This document shows positions 41,116 through 50,900 of a stretch of 64,000 nt of DNA, in pieces (within the stretch, counting starts at the first letter, position 1; every line of letters starts with the position of its first letter). A program made the translations under genes and the position numbers. A model generated the notes under the pieces. That model was not told where the DNA came from. It did not search any database and was given only the letters and a program-made list of their open reading frames with translations. Source of the stretch: Flavobacteriales bacterium (GTDB lineage Bacteria > Bacteroidota > Bacteroidia > Flavobacteriales_F > PHOS-HE28). The stretch is taken from NCBI GenBank assembly GCA_020635725.1, contig JACJZF010000006.1, positions 62,001-126,000 on the forward strand, written 5' to 3'.

Positions 41116-44100
41116 TCAGTTCTCGTCCAGTTCAACCATCAGATATTTCCCTTGCCGCTTCGGGTCCGGCACGAACCAAGCGGGCTCGCCCTTCGGCGTG
41201 CGGCCCAGGCGCGCACCGGCCACCGGCGGTTCGGTGGCACTGATCACACGCTCGCTCAAGCGGCGCACATGTCCGCCCAGCACGCTGTTCACCGTCGGGA
41301 TCGGATAGGTGCGCTCGGGCATGAAGCCGCTCTCGCGCAATTCCTTGCAGGTCTTTTCCACCGCGTTGATGATGAACTCGATGTCGGCAGTGGTATGCGC
41401 CGTGGTGATGAAGTGCGGGAAGTCGAGCACGTGCACGCCGTGGTAGCGCATCAGCATGAAGAATAGCTCGGTGTAGTTGACGCTCTCGTCGTACTTCGTC
41501 TTGAACGCGCTGCCGAAGTTCACCCAGCGGTAGGGGAGCTGGTAGGTGTCGAAAAGGCCGTTCACGCGCGCCACCATGTCCTCGGTGACCGTGTTGAGGC
41601 GTTCCTGCAATGCAGGGCCTTCGTTCTTCATGTACACCAGCGCGGCCTTCATCGCGGCGAGTGTGATCGGGTGGCGCACGAAGGTGCCGGCGAAGTAGGT
41701 CACACCCGCGGGCGGAACACTGTCATCACCGTACTGCCAGTGGCCGCCGTCGAGGGCGTCCATCCACTCGCTCTTGCCGATCATGGCACCCACGGGCATG
41801 CCGCCGCCGATCACTTTGCCGTAGGTGCCGATGTCAGCTTGGATGCCGAAGAGCGCCTGCGTGCCGTTGGGGTGCGTGCGGAAGCCGGTGATCACTTCAT
41901 CGAAGATCAGCGCGGTACCGTTCTCCTGCGTGATACGGCGCACCTCGCGCAGGAAGTCCACCGGACGGAATTCCATGCGGCGGCTCTGCACCGGTTCCAC
42001 CAGCACGGCCGCGGCCTCGTGGCAGCGCTCGCGAATGATCTCGAGGCTCTCGGGCGTGCCATAGTCGAGCACGAGCATGTTCTGCACGCTCTCGGGCATG
42101 ATGCCGGGCGCGCCGGGATAGCTCTTCTTGCTCTTGCTACCGCGGATGATCACTTCGTCGTTGATGCCGTGGTAACTGCCGCTGAAGGAGATGATCAAGC
42201 TGCGACCGGTCACCGTGCGGGCCATGCGCATCGCGCCGAGCACGGCTTCGGATCCGGTGTTGCACACGGCGGCACGTTCAGCGCCTGTGAGTTCGCACAA
42301 GAGCTTCGATACTTCCGCCGCGAGGGGGTGCATCGGACCGATCTCCACGCTAGTATCGACCTGCTTGTGCACGGCCTCCTTGATGAAGTCGGGCATGTAA
42401 CCGAACATCGAGCTGCCGAAGCCGCTGAGGATGTCCACATACTCGTTGCCGTCGATGTCCCAGAGGTGGCAGCCGTTGCTCTTGTCCACCACCACCTGGT
42501 AGATGAGTTCTTTCGTCTGCGGTTTGAAGCCGGTGACCACGCGCGGGTCGGCCATCTCTTTCCGGTTCTCCTGCGTGAAGGCCTTGCTCTTGGCCGTCTT
42601 CGCCACGTAGCGCTGCACGAAGGCGTCGAACCAGGCGCGCTGCTGCGGCGTCATGTCGTCTACCTTCTCCTTGCTGATGCGCGCCTGTGCGCCGAAGACC
42701 TTCTTCAGTTCGGGGGCATCCTCCAACGCGGAAACAGTTGTCGGTTGTTGGTTGTCAGTTGTCCGGCTGCCACTGACAACCGACAACTGAGAACTGATAA
42801 CTGAGCCCACGCCTTTCGCCAACAAGTAGTCAGCGAGCTTGTCCAGATTCGGAACTTCCTCGTTCAGCTGTCGGAACGAGATCTTCACACCGAACTTCTT
42901 GCTGAGCGATGTCGCCACCTGCGTAAGGAAGAGCGAATCGAGACCCATCTCGAGGAAGGTCTCTTCGTCGCTCGCCTCAGCCAGTTCAAGACCCGAGCTT
43001 TCCTCAAGAAGGTGCTTGATCTGCGCGATCAACGACTCCTTCGGCGTGCGGTTGGCGTCGCCTTCATGCGGCACCGGCGCTTCAATCGTGGTGCTCGCGA
43101 CCGCGCGACCGCCATCGGCCACCATCGCCACGGGGTCCACCCAGTGACGGATGCGCTCGAAGGCGTAGGTCGGCAAGGAGATGCGATGACGTTCCTCGCG
43201 CTCGTAGAACTTGCTCCAGTCAATAAGCACACCGCTCTGCCACAGGCCGCCAACGGCCTTCAGCAGTTGCGTCAACTCGTTGCCATTTCCAGCGGAATCA
43301 CCCAGCGAAGGGACGGCTGCTTGTTTCTTGCTGTCGGTGCTTTGTTGGCGAGCCAGCGTGGTCGCGGTCGTGCGCGGGCCCACTTCGAGCATCACGCGGT
43401 CGGCATCAACCCACGCGAACTTCACCGCTTGCGCGAAACGCACGGTAGCGCGCAGGTGATCGCTCCAGTACTTCGATGACGTCGCCTCGTCGTCCTTCAG
43501 CCATTCGGCCGTGACGGTGCTCACGATGGGGATGCGCGGCGCGCTGAGCTTCACGCTCTCCACCACCTTCTTGTACGGCGCGACGATCGCGTCCATCATC
43601 GGGCTGTGGAAGGCGTGGCTGGTCACGAGCAATTTGCAGGTGATGCCATCCTTCTCCAACTCGGCTTGCAGCTGGGCGATCGCTTTGTGCGGACCACTGG
43701 CCACACACAATTGCGGACCGTTGTTCGCGGCGATGCTGCATCCAGCGGGCAGCTTCTTCACCACGTCTTCTTCCGCGGTGCGGATGCTCAGCATGCTGCC
43801 ACCGGGCAGTTCCTGCATCATGCGTCCGCGGTTGGCCACGAGCTTCACGGCATCCTCCAGCGAGAACACACCGGCCAGGCAGCCAGCGGAGAACTCACCG
43901 ATGCTGTGGCCCATCATCGCGTCGGGGGTGATGCCCCAGTGCATCCACAGCTTCGCGAGGCTGTAGTGCATGGTGAAGAGCGAGGCCTGGGTGTAGATGG
44001 TCTGCTTCAGTTGCTCGGCGGCCTTCTCCTCTTCACCGGCCTTCGGGAAGATGATGTCGCGGAGCGATGTGCCGAACTCCTTCGAGAAGAGTTCGCAGCA

Positions 44101-47100
44101 ACGATCGAAATGCTTTTTGAAGACCGGTTCGCTTTCGCAGAGGTCGCGGCCCATGTTCACGTACTGCGATCCCTGTCCGGGGAACATGAACACCACGCCC
44201 GGCGCGGCCTCATGCAGTTCCCGGGTGCCGATGACCTGCGCGTCCTTGTTCGCGATGGCATCGATCACTTCAGCAGGACTGCCACCAACGATCAAGCGAC
44301 GATGCTTGAAATGACGGCGACCTACTTGCAGCGTGTAGGCGGCATCGGCCAGCGAGTAATTCGGGTGTGCTTCAAGCCACGCGCGGAGATTGTCCGTCAT
44401 GGCATCGAGGCTCGTCTTGGTCTTCGCGCTCAGCATCAGCAATTGCTTGCTGCGCGATGCGCTGGAAGTCGCTGCTACCGGCGGCTCCGAGAGGATAACG
44501 TGCGCATTGGTGCCGCCCACGCCGAAGCTGCTCACGCCAGCGATGCGCGGTTTGCCAGGTACTCGCGGCCACGCGATGTTGTCGCTAGCTACACGGAACG
44601 GCGAGTTCGCGAAGTCGATCGCTGGGTTCGGTGTTTCGAAACCGACGTTGGACGGGATCTGCTCCTGCTGAAGGGCCAACGCGGTCTTGATCACACCTGC
44701 CGCACCTGCAGCAGCCGTGAGGTGACCGATGTTCGATTTGATCGAACCGATAGCGCAGTGCTGCGCATTTTCATTCTCTGATCCTCTGATCTTCTGATCA
44801 TCTGATCCAGCGCGGAAGGCGAGCGTGAGGGCCTCCACCTCGATCGGGTCACCGAGCGGCGTTGCGGTACCATGCGCTTCCACGTAGGTGATCTCAGTGG
44901 GCTTCACGCCCGCATCGGCCTGGGCCATGGCGATCACCTCGGCCTGTCCGCGCACGCTGGGTGCGGTGAAGCTGGCCTTGTCGCTGCCGTCGTTGTTCAG
45001 CGCGGCACCCTTGATCGTGGCGTAGATGTGGTCCTTTTCGCGGATCGCATCGTCAAGCCGCTTCAGCACGATGATGCCGACACCATCACTGAAGCTCGTG
45101 CCTTTCCCTTGTGCATCGAAGGTGCGCGTACTGCCATCGGGGCTGTACATGCCGCCTTCGTTGTATACGATGCCGCTGTTGATCGGCGCGGTGATGGCGA
45201 TGCCGCCGGCCAACGCCATGTCGCATTCGCCATCGCGCAGCGCCTTGAAGGCCTGTGCGATCGCGACAAGGGATGTGCTGCACGCCGTATGGATGCTCAA
45301 CGCCGGTCCGCGCAGATCGAACTCGAAGGCGAGACGGGTCGCGATGTAGTCCTTCTCATTCGCCGTCATCACCGCGAAGTCGCCGACCTGCTCGATCAGC
45401 TCGGGATGGCCGATGACGTTGCGCGTGAAGTAGGTGTTGTTGCCCATGCCGGCGTACACGCCGATGAGCCCAGCGAACTGCGCGGGATCGTACGCGGCAT
45501 CCTCCAGCGCGGCCCAGGCGGTCTCCAGGAACACGCGCTGCTGCGGATCCATCAGCGCGGCCACTTTCGGGTTCACGCCGAAGAAGCCGTGGTCGAACTT
45601 GTCGGCATCGGTGATCACACCGCGCGCCTTTACATAGTCAGGGTCGTTGCGCAGTTCCGCGGGTACGCTTGGGTCGATCTCCTCGGCGGTCCAGGTGCTG
45701 ATGCTGTTCTTCTTCGCCAGCAGGTTCTGCCACAATTCCTCGACGTTCGCGGCACCAGGGAAGCGGCCGCTCATGCCGATGATGGCGATATCACCTTTCC
45801 TGGATCCACCGACAGCGGCCTTGCGTGCCTTGGCCATTTCAGAAGGATCGACCGCGCGGGCATCCCCTTCAAGGAACGCCGCGCATGCCCGGATCGTCGG
45901 ATGCTGGTACAATTTCACGATCGGCAGCTTCAGGCCATGGCCTTCCAGCTGTGCGACCGCCTGTATGCTCAGCAGCGAATTGCCGCCGAGGTCGAAGAAG
46001 TTGTCGTCGATGCCCACGCGGTCGATGCCGAGCAGATCGGCCCACACGTTGGCGAGCGTTTTCTGCACGGTGGTCTGCGGCGCAGCAAAGGCCACATCGA
46101 GCTCGGGTCGCTTCACATCCGGTGCGGGCAGTGCCTTGCGGTCGATCTTGCCGCTCGGCGTGCGGGGCAGCTCCTTCACCGCGACGAACGCGGAAGGCTG
46201 CATGTAATCGGGCAGCAGGGAAGCGAGGTGCTTGCGCAGTTCGTTGGTGCTCAGTTCGCCCTTCGCCACGTAATAGCCGATCAAGCGCTTCAAGCCCGGA
46301 CGGTCCTCGCGCACGTTGGCCACGGCTTGCTCCACGGCGGGGTGCTTCTCCATGGCCACCTCCACTTCGCCCAGTTCGATGCGGTAGCCGCGCACCTTCA
46401 CCTGGCCATCGATGCGGCCCTTGTAGTCGATCTCGCCGTTCAGCAATTCCGCCGCGCGATCGCCGGTCTTGTACATTCTTCCACCGTTGATGAACGGATC
46501 CGCGAGGAAGCGTTCCGCCGTGAGGTCATCACGGCCGATATAACCGGTGGCCACGCATGCGCCGCCGAGGTAGAGTTCGCCTTCTTCACCCTTAACGACG
46601 GGCTTCATCTGCTCATTGAGCACGTAGAGCTTCACGTTGTCGATGGCGGTACCGACGTTCGGCAGCGCAGGCCAGGTCGAAGGGTCGCCTTTGAGTTCAA
46701 GTTCGCTCACCACATGTCCTTCCGTGGGGCCGTACTGGTTGCAGAAGCGTACGCCAGGCAGTTGCTTGAACAGGTTGATGATCGCAGGCGTGATCTTCAA
46801 CTGTTCACCGCTGGTGAAGACCTCCTTCAACGTAGAAGGCACTTCGCCGGTGCGCTCCACCGCTTCCGCGAGGTATTGCAGCGCAACGAAGGGCACGATG
46901 ATGCGGTTGATCTTCTCGGAGATGATCTTCCGCAGCAGTTGGGTGCTGTTCAGTCGGTCCTCATCGGTGATCAGCACCAATGTGCCGCCTTGTGCGAAGG
47001 TGGTGAAGATCTCCTGGAAGCTTACGTCGAAACTGATGGGCGCGAACTGCAACGTGCGATCCCCGGCCATGCACACGCTGGTGCGCAGCTGCCATTGGAT

Positions 47101-47631
47101 CAGGTTCAACAGCGGTGCATGGTGCATGGCCACGCCTTTCGGTCGGCCGGTGCTTCCGCTGGTGAAGAGCACGTAGGCCAGGTTGTCCGGTCCTGCGGGA
47201 CAGGAAGCCCCCTCTCCCTCGGAGAAAGGGTTGGGGGTGAGGCTCAGGTCGATCTCCTCAATGAGGAGCACCTTGGCGTTGGTGCCCTTGAAGAGATGCT
47301 GGTGCGCTTTGCTGGTGATCACCACCGGCGGCTGCGCATCATCGAGCATGCCGGCGATGCGCTCGGCAGGGTAGGTGGGGTCGATGGGGATGTAGGCCGC
47401 ACCAGCCTGATTGATACCGAGTACGGTGAAGATGAGCTCAGGGGAGCGTTCGAGGCACACCCCCGCGGTTGCTCCGGGCTGAGCACCAAGCGCGCGGAGC
47501 TGCTGAGCCATGCGCCCGGTGGCGCTCCAAAGCGCTTCGTAGGTGAAGGTGCGGTCGCCCGCGATGAGCGCAGGCTGGGTCGGCTTGGATTCGGTGGCTG
47601 TTCGAAGAAGTTGGAACAGATTGCTGGCCAT
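41116..47631 (-). CDS. Hybrid NRPS-PKS-aminotransferase synthase (A-PCP-KS-AT-ACP-AMT)
   Basis: The 2171-residue product contains, in order: adenylation domain (about 10-505; FTSGSTGRPKGVA, CNQYGPTEG), PCP (Ser552 in FFDLGGNSLL), ketosynthase (about 612-1040; HTACSTS with Cys784, His920 in EAHGTATPLGDP, His970 in SNIGHL), acyltransferase (about 1145-1420; GQGSQYVNMG, GHSIGEF with Ser1243, HAFHS at 1339 pointing to malonyl-CoA), ACP (Ser1566 in EMGLDSLF), and a class III PLP aminotransferase (about 1700-2110; NTGSEAV, FDEVITGF, Lys1939 in TYGKVIGGGMPVGA, YFAGTFVRHPI). There is no ketoreductase, so the beta-keto group made by KS would go to the AMT and become a beta-amine, as in McyE, mycosubtilin and iturin synthases. 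Hand-read A-domain code D-V-Q-I-F-S-Q-V-V-K, no confident substrate. Residues about 1610-1634 come from a palindromic repeat. Confidence 0.94.
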   Translation of the reverse strand: MASNLFQLLRTATESKPTQPALIAGDRTFTYEALWSATGRMAQQLRALGAQPGATAGVCLERSPELIFTVLGINQAGAAYIPIDPTYPAERIAGMLDDAQPPVVITSKAHQHLFKGTNAKVLLIEEIDLSLTPNPFSEGEGASCPAGPDNLAYVLFTSGSTGRPKGVAMHHAPLLNLIQWQLRTSVCMAGDRTLQFAPISFDVSFQEIFTTFAQGGTLVLITDEDRLNSTQLLRKIISEKINRIIVPFVALQYLAEAVERTGEVPSTLKEVFTSGEQLKITPAIINLFKQLPGVRFCNQYGPTEGHVVSELELKGDPSTWPALPNVGTAIDNVKLYVLNEQMKPVVKGEEGELYLGGACVATGYIGRDDLTAERFLADPFINGGRMYKTGDRAAELLNGEIDYKGRIDGQVKVRGYRIELGEVEVAMEKHPAVEQAVANVREDRPGLKRLIGYYVAKGELSTNELRKHLASLLPDYMQPSAFVAVKELPRTPSGKIDRKALPAPDVKRPELDVAFAAPQTTVQKTLANVWADLLGIDRVGIDDNFFDLGGNSLLSIQAVAQLEGHGLKLPIVKLYQHPTIRACAAFLEGDARAVDPSEMAKARKAAVGGSRKGDIAIIGMSGRFPGAANVEELWQNLLAKKNSISTWTAEEIDPSVPAELRNDPDYVKARGVITDADKFDHGFFGVNPKVAALMDPQQRVFLETAWAALEDAAYDPAQFAGLIGVYAGMGNNTYFTRNVIGHPELIEQVGDFAVMTANEKDYIATRLAFEFDLRGPALSIHTACSTSLVAIAQAFKALRDGECDMALAGGIAITAPINSGIVYNEGGMYSPDGSTRTFDAQGKGTSFSDGVGIIVLKRLDDAIREKDHIYATIKGAALNNDGSDKASFTAPSVRGQAEVIAMAQADAGVKPTEITYVEAHGTATPLGDPIEVEALTLAFRAGSDDQKIRGSENENAQHCAIGSIKSNIGHLTAAAGAAGVIKTALALQQEQIPSNVGFETPNPAIDFANSPFRVASDNIAWPRVPGKPRIAGVSSFGVGGTNAHVILSEPPVAATSSASRSKQLLMLSAKTKTSLDAMTDNLRAWLEAHPNYSLADAAYTLQVGRRHFKHRRLIVGGSPAEVIDAIANKDAQVIGTRELHEAAPGVVFMFPGQGSQYVNMGRDLCESEPVFKKHFDRCCELFSKEFGTSLRDIIFPKAGEEEKAAEQLKQTIYTQASLFTMHYSLAKLWMHWGITPDAMMGHSIGEFSAGCLAGVFSLEDAVKLVANRGRMMQELPGGSMLSIRTAEEDVVKKLPAGCSIAANNGPQLCVASGPHKAIAQLQAELEKDGITCKLLVTSHAFHSPMMDAIVAPYKKVVESVKLSAPRIPIVSTVTAEWLKDDEATSSKYWSDHLRATVRFAQAVKFAWVDADRVMLEVGPRTTATTLARQQSTDSKKQAAVPSLGDSAGNGNELTQLLKAVGGLWQSGVLIDWSKFYEREERHRISLPTYAFERIRHWVDPVAMVADGGRAVASTTIEAPVPHEGDANRTPKESLIAQIKHLLEESSGLELAEASDEETFLEMGLDSLFLTQVATSLSKKFGVKISFRQLNEEVPNLDKLADYLLAKGVGSVISSQLSVVSGSRTTDNQQPTTVSALEDAPELKKVFGAQARISKEKVDDMTPQQRAWFDAFVQRYVAKTAKSKAFTQENRKEMADPRVVTGFKPQTKELIYQVVVDKSNGCHLWDIDGNEYVDILSGFGSSMFGYMPDFIKEAVHKQVDTSVEIGPMHPLAAEVSKLLCELTGAERAAVCNTGSEAVLGAMRMARTVTGRSLIISFSGSYHGINDEVIIRGSKSKKSYPGAPGIMPESVQNMLVLDYGTPESLEIIRERCHEAAAVLVEPVQSRRMEFRPVDFLREVRRITQENGTALIFDEVITGFRTHPNGTQALFGIQADIGTYGKVIGGGMPVGAMIGKSEWMDALDGGHWQYGDDSVPPAGVTYFAGTFVRHPITLAAMKAALVYMKNEGPALQERLNTVTEDMVARVNGLFDTYQLPYRWVNFGSAFKTKYDESVNYTELFFMLMRYHGVHVLDFPHFITTAHTTADIEFIINAVEKTCKELRESGFMPERTYPIPTVNSVLGGHVRRLSERVISATEPPVAGARLGRTPKGEPAWFVPDPKRQGKYLMVELDEN
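42735..42806. repeat. Palindromic GTTGTCAGTTGTC-type repeat inside the synthase gene
   Basis: A run of GTTGTCGGTTGTTGG-like units is followed by the reverse complement. GGTTGTCAGT (42750-42759) pairs with ACTGACAACC (42772-42781) around a 12-base loop, and CGACAACTGAGAACTGATAA follows. On the coding (minus) strand it is translated as SSQLSVVSGSRTTDNQQPTT between ACP and aminotransferase, without breaking the frame. Related units lie at 2222-2247 between genes and at 3843-3872 inside a sorting-domain gene. Confidence 0.85.
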
Positions 47632-47967
47632 AGTGGTGGGGTCAGGCGTTCAGTGTGCGGGGCAGAAATGGAGCGATACCGGATCGCAGAAGCAGGATTC
47701 CAAGCTGATCAGCATCCGGATAGATTGGCCACCTCAAACGAGAATCGAGGTCCGTTGGTTGCTCGATTCGCCTGAGGCGCGGCGAAGGTACTTCCACGGT
47801 CAGCGCCTTGGCCGAGCAGGTCGGCCTCGTCGTCATCAGGCCGATGTTCGTCGACGCAATCCCTCTTTCGTCGAGACATCCGACGGACAGGTTTCCAGGC
47901 TTCATCGGCCATGATACTCTGGACCTTAACTAGTGGTAAACCTATCTTTGGCCGCTTTTACCGGACC
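47632..47967. other. 336-bp divergent intergenic region between biosynthetic locus and T9SS repeat gene
   Basis: No gene is seen here. A minus-strand TACCTTCG at 47783-47790 is a possible -7 element for the synthase operon with about 150 bases of leader. A plus-strand TATCTTTG at 47943-47950 serves the T9SS gene. The leader of the synthase operon shows no clear hairpin-plus-T structure, riboswitch or operator that I can identify. Confidence 0.5.
47943..47950 (+). promoter_or_regulatory. -7 box (TATCTTTG) for the first repeat-protein gene
   Basis: TATCTTTG fits TAnnTTTG exactly and ends 17 bases before the ATG at 47968, the same spacing as at the MbnP operon. A good -33 TTTG is not seen 19 bases upstream. 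Confidence 0.5.
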
Positions 47968-50900
47968 ATGCCCTGCAGGAAGCGTTCCCTTCGTCTTCTA
48001 GTAGCCTTGCTCTTGCTCGCGCCCATGTCATCGTGGGCTCAGACCTTGGGGCAGAATAGGAGCGTGCGCATGTGGGCCACGGTGCAGGCATCACCGGCCT
48101 CGATCACCCTCAACTGGCTCACGCACACGAATTCCACGGGGTACACCGTGTACCGCAAGCTGAAGGGCGGGACCGCCTGGGGTTCGGCCATCGCCTCCTT
48201 GGGAGCCACCGCCACGCAATACACCGATAACGCGGTGACGGTGGGCGCCAATTACGAGTACAAGGTCATTCGCACCACCAGCAACCTGGGCACCGGCTAC
48301 GGCTACATCAACACGGGCATCCAGGTGGCCATGGTGGAGAGCCGGGGAAGATTGGTGCTGCTGGTGGATAACACCTTCACCACTTCGTTGGCCACCCAGC
48401 TGACCCAGCTCGAGCAGGACCTCGAGGGAGATGGATGGAGGGTGGTACGCTTCGACGTGAGCCGCACCGCCGCGGTCACGTCCATCAAGTCGCTGGTGAA
48501 TACAGCCTACAACGCGGCGCCGAATGAGGTGAAGGCCGTTCTCATCGTGGGCCATGTGCCGGTGCCGATGAGCGGAGCGCTGGCACCCGACGGCCACGGT
48601 GAGCATTACGGCGCATGGGCGGCCGATGTGTACTACGGCGATGTGAACGGCAGCTGGACCGATAACTCGGTGAACAGCACCAGCGCCAGCTGGGCCAGGA
48701 ACTTCAATATCCCGGGCGATGGCAAGTTCGACCAGAGCATCATCCCCAGCGCGGTGGAACTGGCCGTGGGTCGTGTGGACTTCTACGACCTGCCAGCCTT
48801 CAGCCAGTCCGAGACCCAGCTCCTCGCCAACTACCTCAACAAGCTGCACCAGTGGAAAGTGAAGCAGATCACCGCGCAGGAACGAGCGGTGGTCGACGAC
48901 AACTTCACCGGTTATTCCGATGCGTTCTCGCAGAACGCCTGGCGTGGCTTCGGGCCGCTGGTGCACCCGGACAACGTCAGCGCAGGCGACTATTTCACCG
49001 CGCTCAATTCCGGCAGCTACCTCTGGAGCTATGGCTGCGGCGGGGGCTGGTGGAACAACGCGAACGGCGTAGGCAGCACCAGCCAGTTCGCGAGCTCGAG
49101 CCCACAGGGCATCTTCACCATCCTCTTCGGCAGCTACTTCGGCGATTGGGATTACCCGGACAATTTCCTGCGTGCGCCCTTGGCGAGCGGCAACACGCTC
49201 ACGAATTTCTGGGCGGGTTATCCCAACTGGTTCTTCCACCACATGGGTCTCGGCGAGACGATCGGCTATGCCGAGACCCTCACTCAGAACAACGGGAACA
49301 GCCACTACGAACCGGCCAATCCGCAGGCTGGCCGCGTGCACATCGCCCTCATGGGCGATCCCACTCTGCGCATGCACGTGGTGGCGCCGCCGACCAATGT
49401 GCAGGCCACGTCGCTCACGGGAGCCGCCACCACGGTGACTTGGACGGCTTCGCCCGAGAGCGGATTGGCCGGCTACCACGTGTACCGCTACAATGCCTCC
49501 ACCCAGCAGTGGGAGCGCAGGACAACGAATGCCGTGAGCGGCACTTCATACACCGATGTCACCGTTGGCCTCACCGGCACCATACGTTACATGGTCCGCG
49601 CGCTGAAACTGCAGGTCTCGTACAGCGGTAGCTATTACAACCTCAGCCAAGGCGCTTTCGGCCAGGTGACCCTGGGCCAGCAGGTGATCGATTGCCTGGG
49701 CGTGCTAGGCGGTGGGGCGCTGCCCGGCACGGCCTGTAACGATGGCAATGGCTGCACCACCGGCGACACCTACAACCTGGCGTGCCAATGCGTGGGCACA
49801 CCCAGCGGCGACAGCGATGGAGACGGCACGTGCAACGCGCTCGATGGCTGCCCGAACGATGCGAACAAGACCGCTCCCGGCCAGTGCGGCTGCGGCAACG
49901 CGGAGCCGGGCAGTGCATGCAATGACGGTAACCCCGCCACCATCGGCGATGTGGTGAACGCGAACTGCGTGTGCGCTGGTCAGTTGATCGACTGCCTGGG
50001 CGTGCCAAACGGAACGGCACTGCCCGGTACGCCTTGCGACGATGGCAACGCGGCTACCGGCAACGATCGCTGGACCGCCCAATGCACGTGCGTGGGCCAG
50101 TTGATCGATTGCCAGGGTGTGCCGGGCGGCAGCGCCGTGCCCGGTGCTCCATGCAACGACAGCAACCCGATGACGATCGGTGATGCCTGGAATCCATCCT
50201 GCCAGTGCGTGGGCATCCTGGTCGATTGCCTGGGCACACCGAATGGCAGCGCGATGCCCGGGACGGCATGCGACGACGGCAACGCTTCCACCGGGAACGA
50301 CACCTGGAGCACCGGATGCCAGTGCATCGGCCTGCCCATTGATTGCTTCGGCGTGCCGGGCGGAAGCGCCGAATTCGATCTCTGCGGCGTTTGCGGAGGT
50401 GCCAATGACTGCATCGATATCACCACCTGTTTCTCATTGAGCGGCGCCACCAATCCCGATGGTGAGGAAGCCGAGAACGGGAACATCTATAACAACACGG
50501 GCGCGCTCGATCTGGTGTTCGACAGTGAGGCGAATCCATGGCGGGGCAACCAGTTCATCGCCATGCGCTGGCCCTCGGTGAACATCCCTGCCGGAAGCAC
50601 GATCATCGATAGTTACATCCAGTTCACCTCGCGCGGCACATCGGGGAGCAATCCCAGCGCGCTCAACGTGTACCTGCAATCCTCCGGGAATGCCGCCGCG
50701 CTGGGCTGGGCGCCCTTCGACTTCTCCTCCCGCGCCCGCACCAACGGCAAGGCGTGGTCGCCCCCTCTGTGGAACGTAGCCAACCAGAGCGGCGCTGCCC
50801 AGCGCACACCCAACCTGGCGGATCTGCTGCAAGTGGTGATCGATCAGCCGACATGGCAATCGGGCAATTCGGTGGCGGCCTTCGTGCAAGGCACAGGTCG

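Noticed and set aside
44872..47775. Long plus-strand open frame (over 900 codons) opposite the hybrid synthase
   Set aside because: It is antisense to a domain-complete A-PCP-KS coding region, is His/Ala/Gly-rich without any recognisable domain, and is expected by chance in GC-rich coding DNA.
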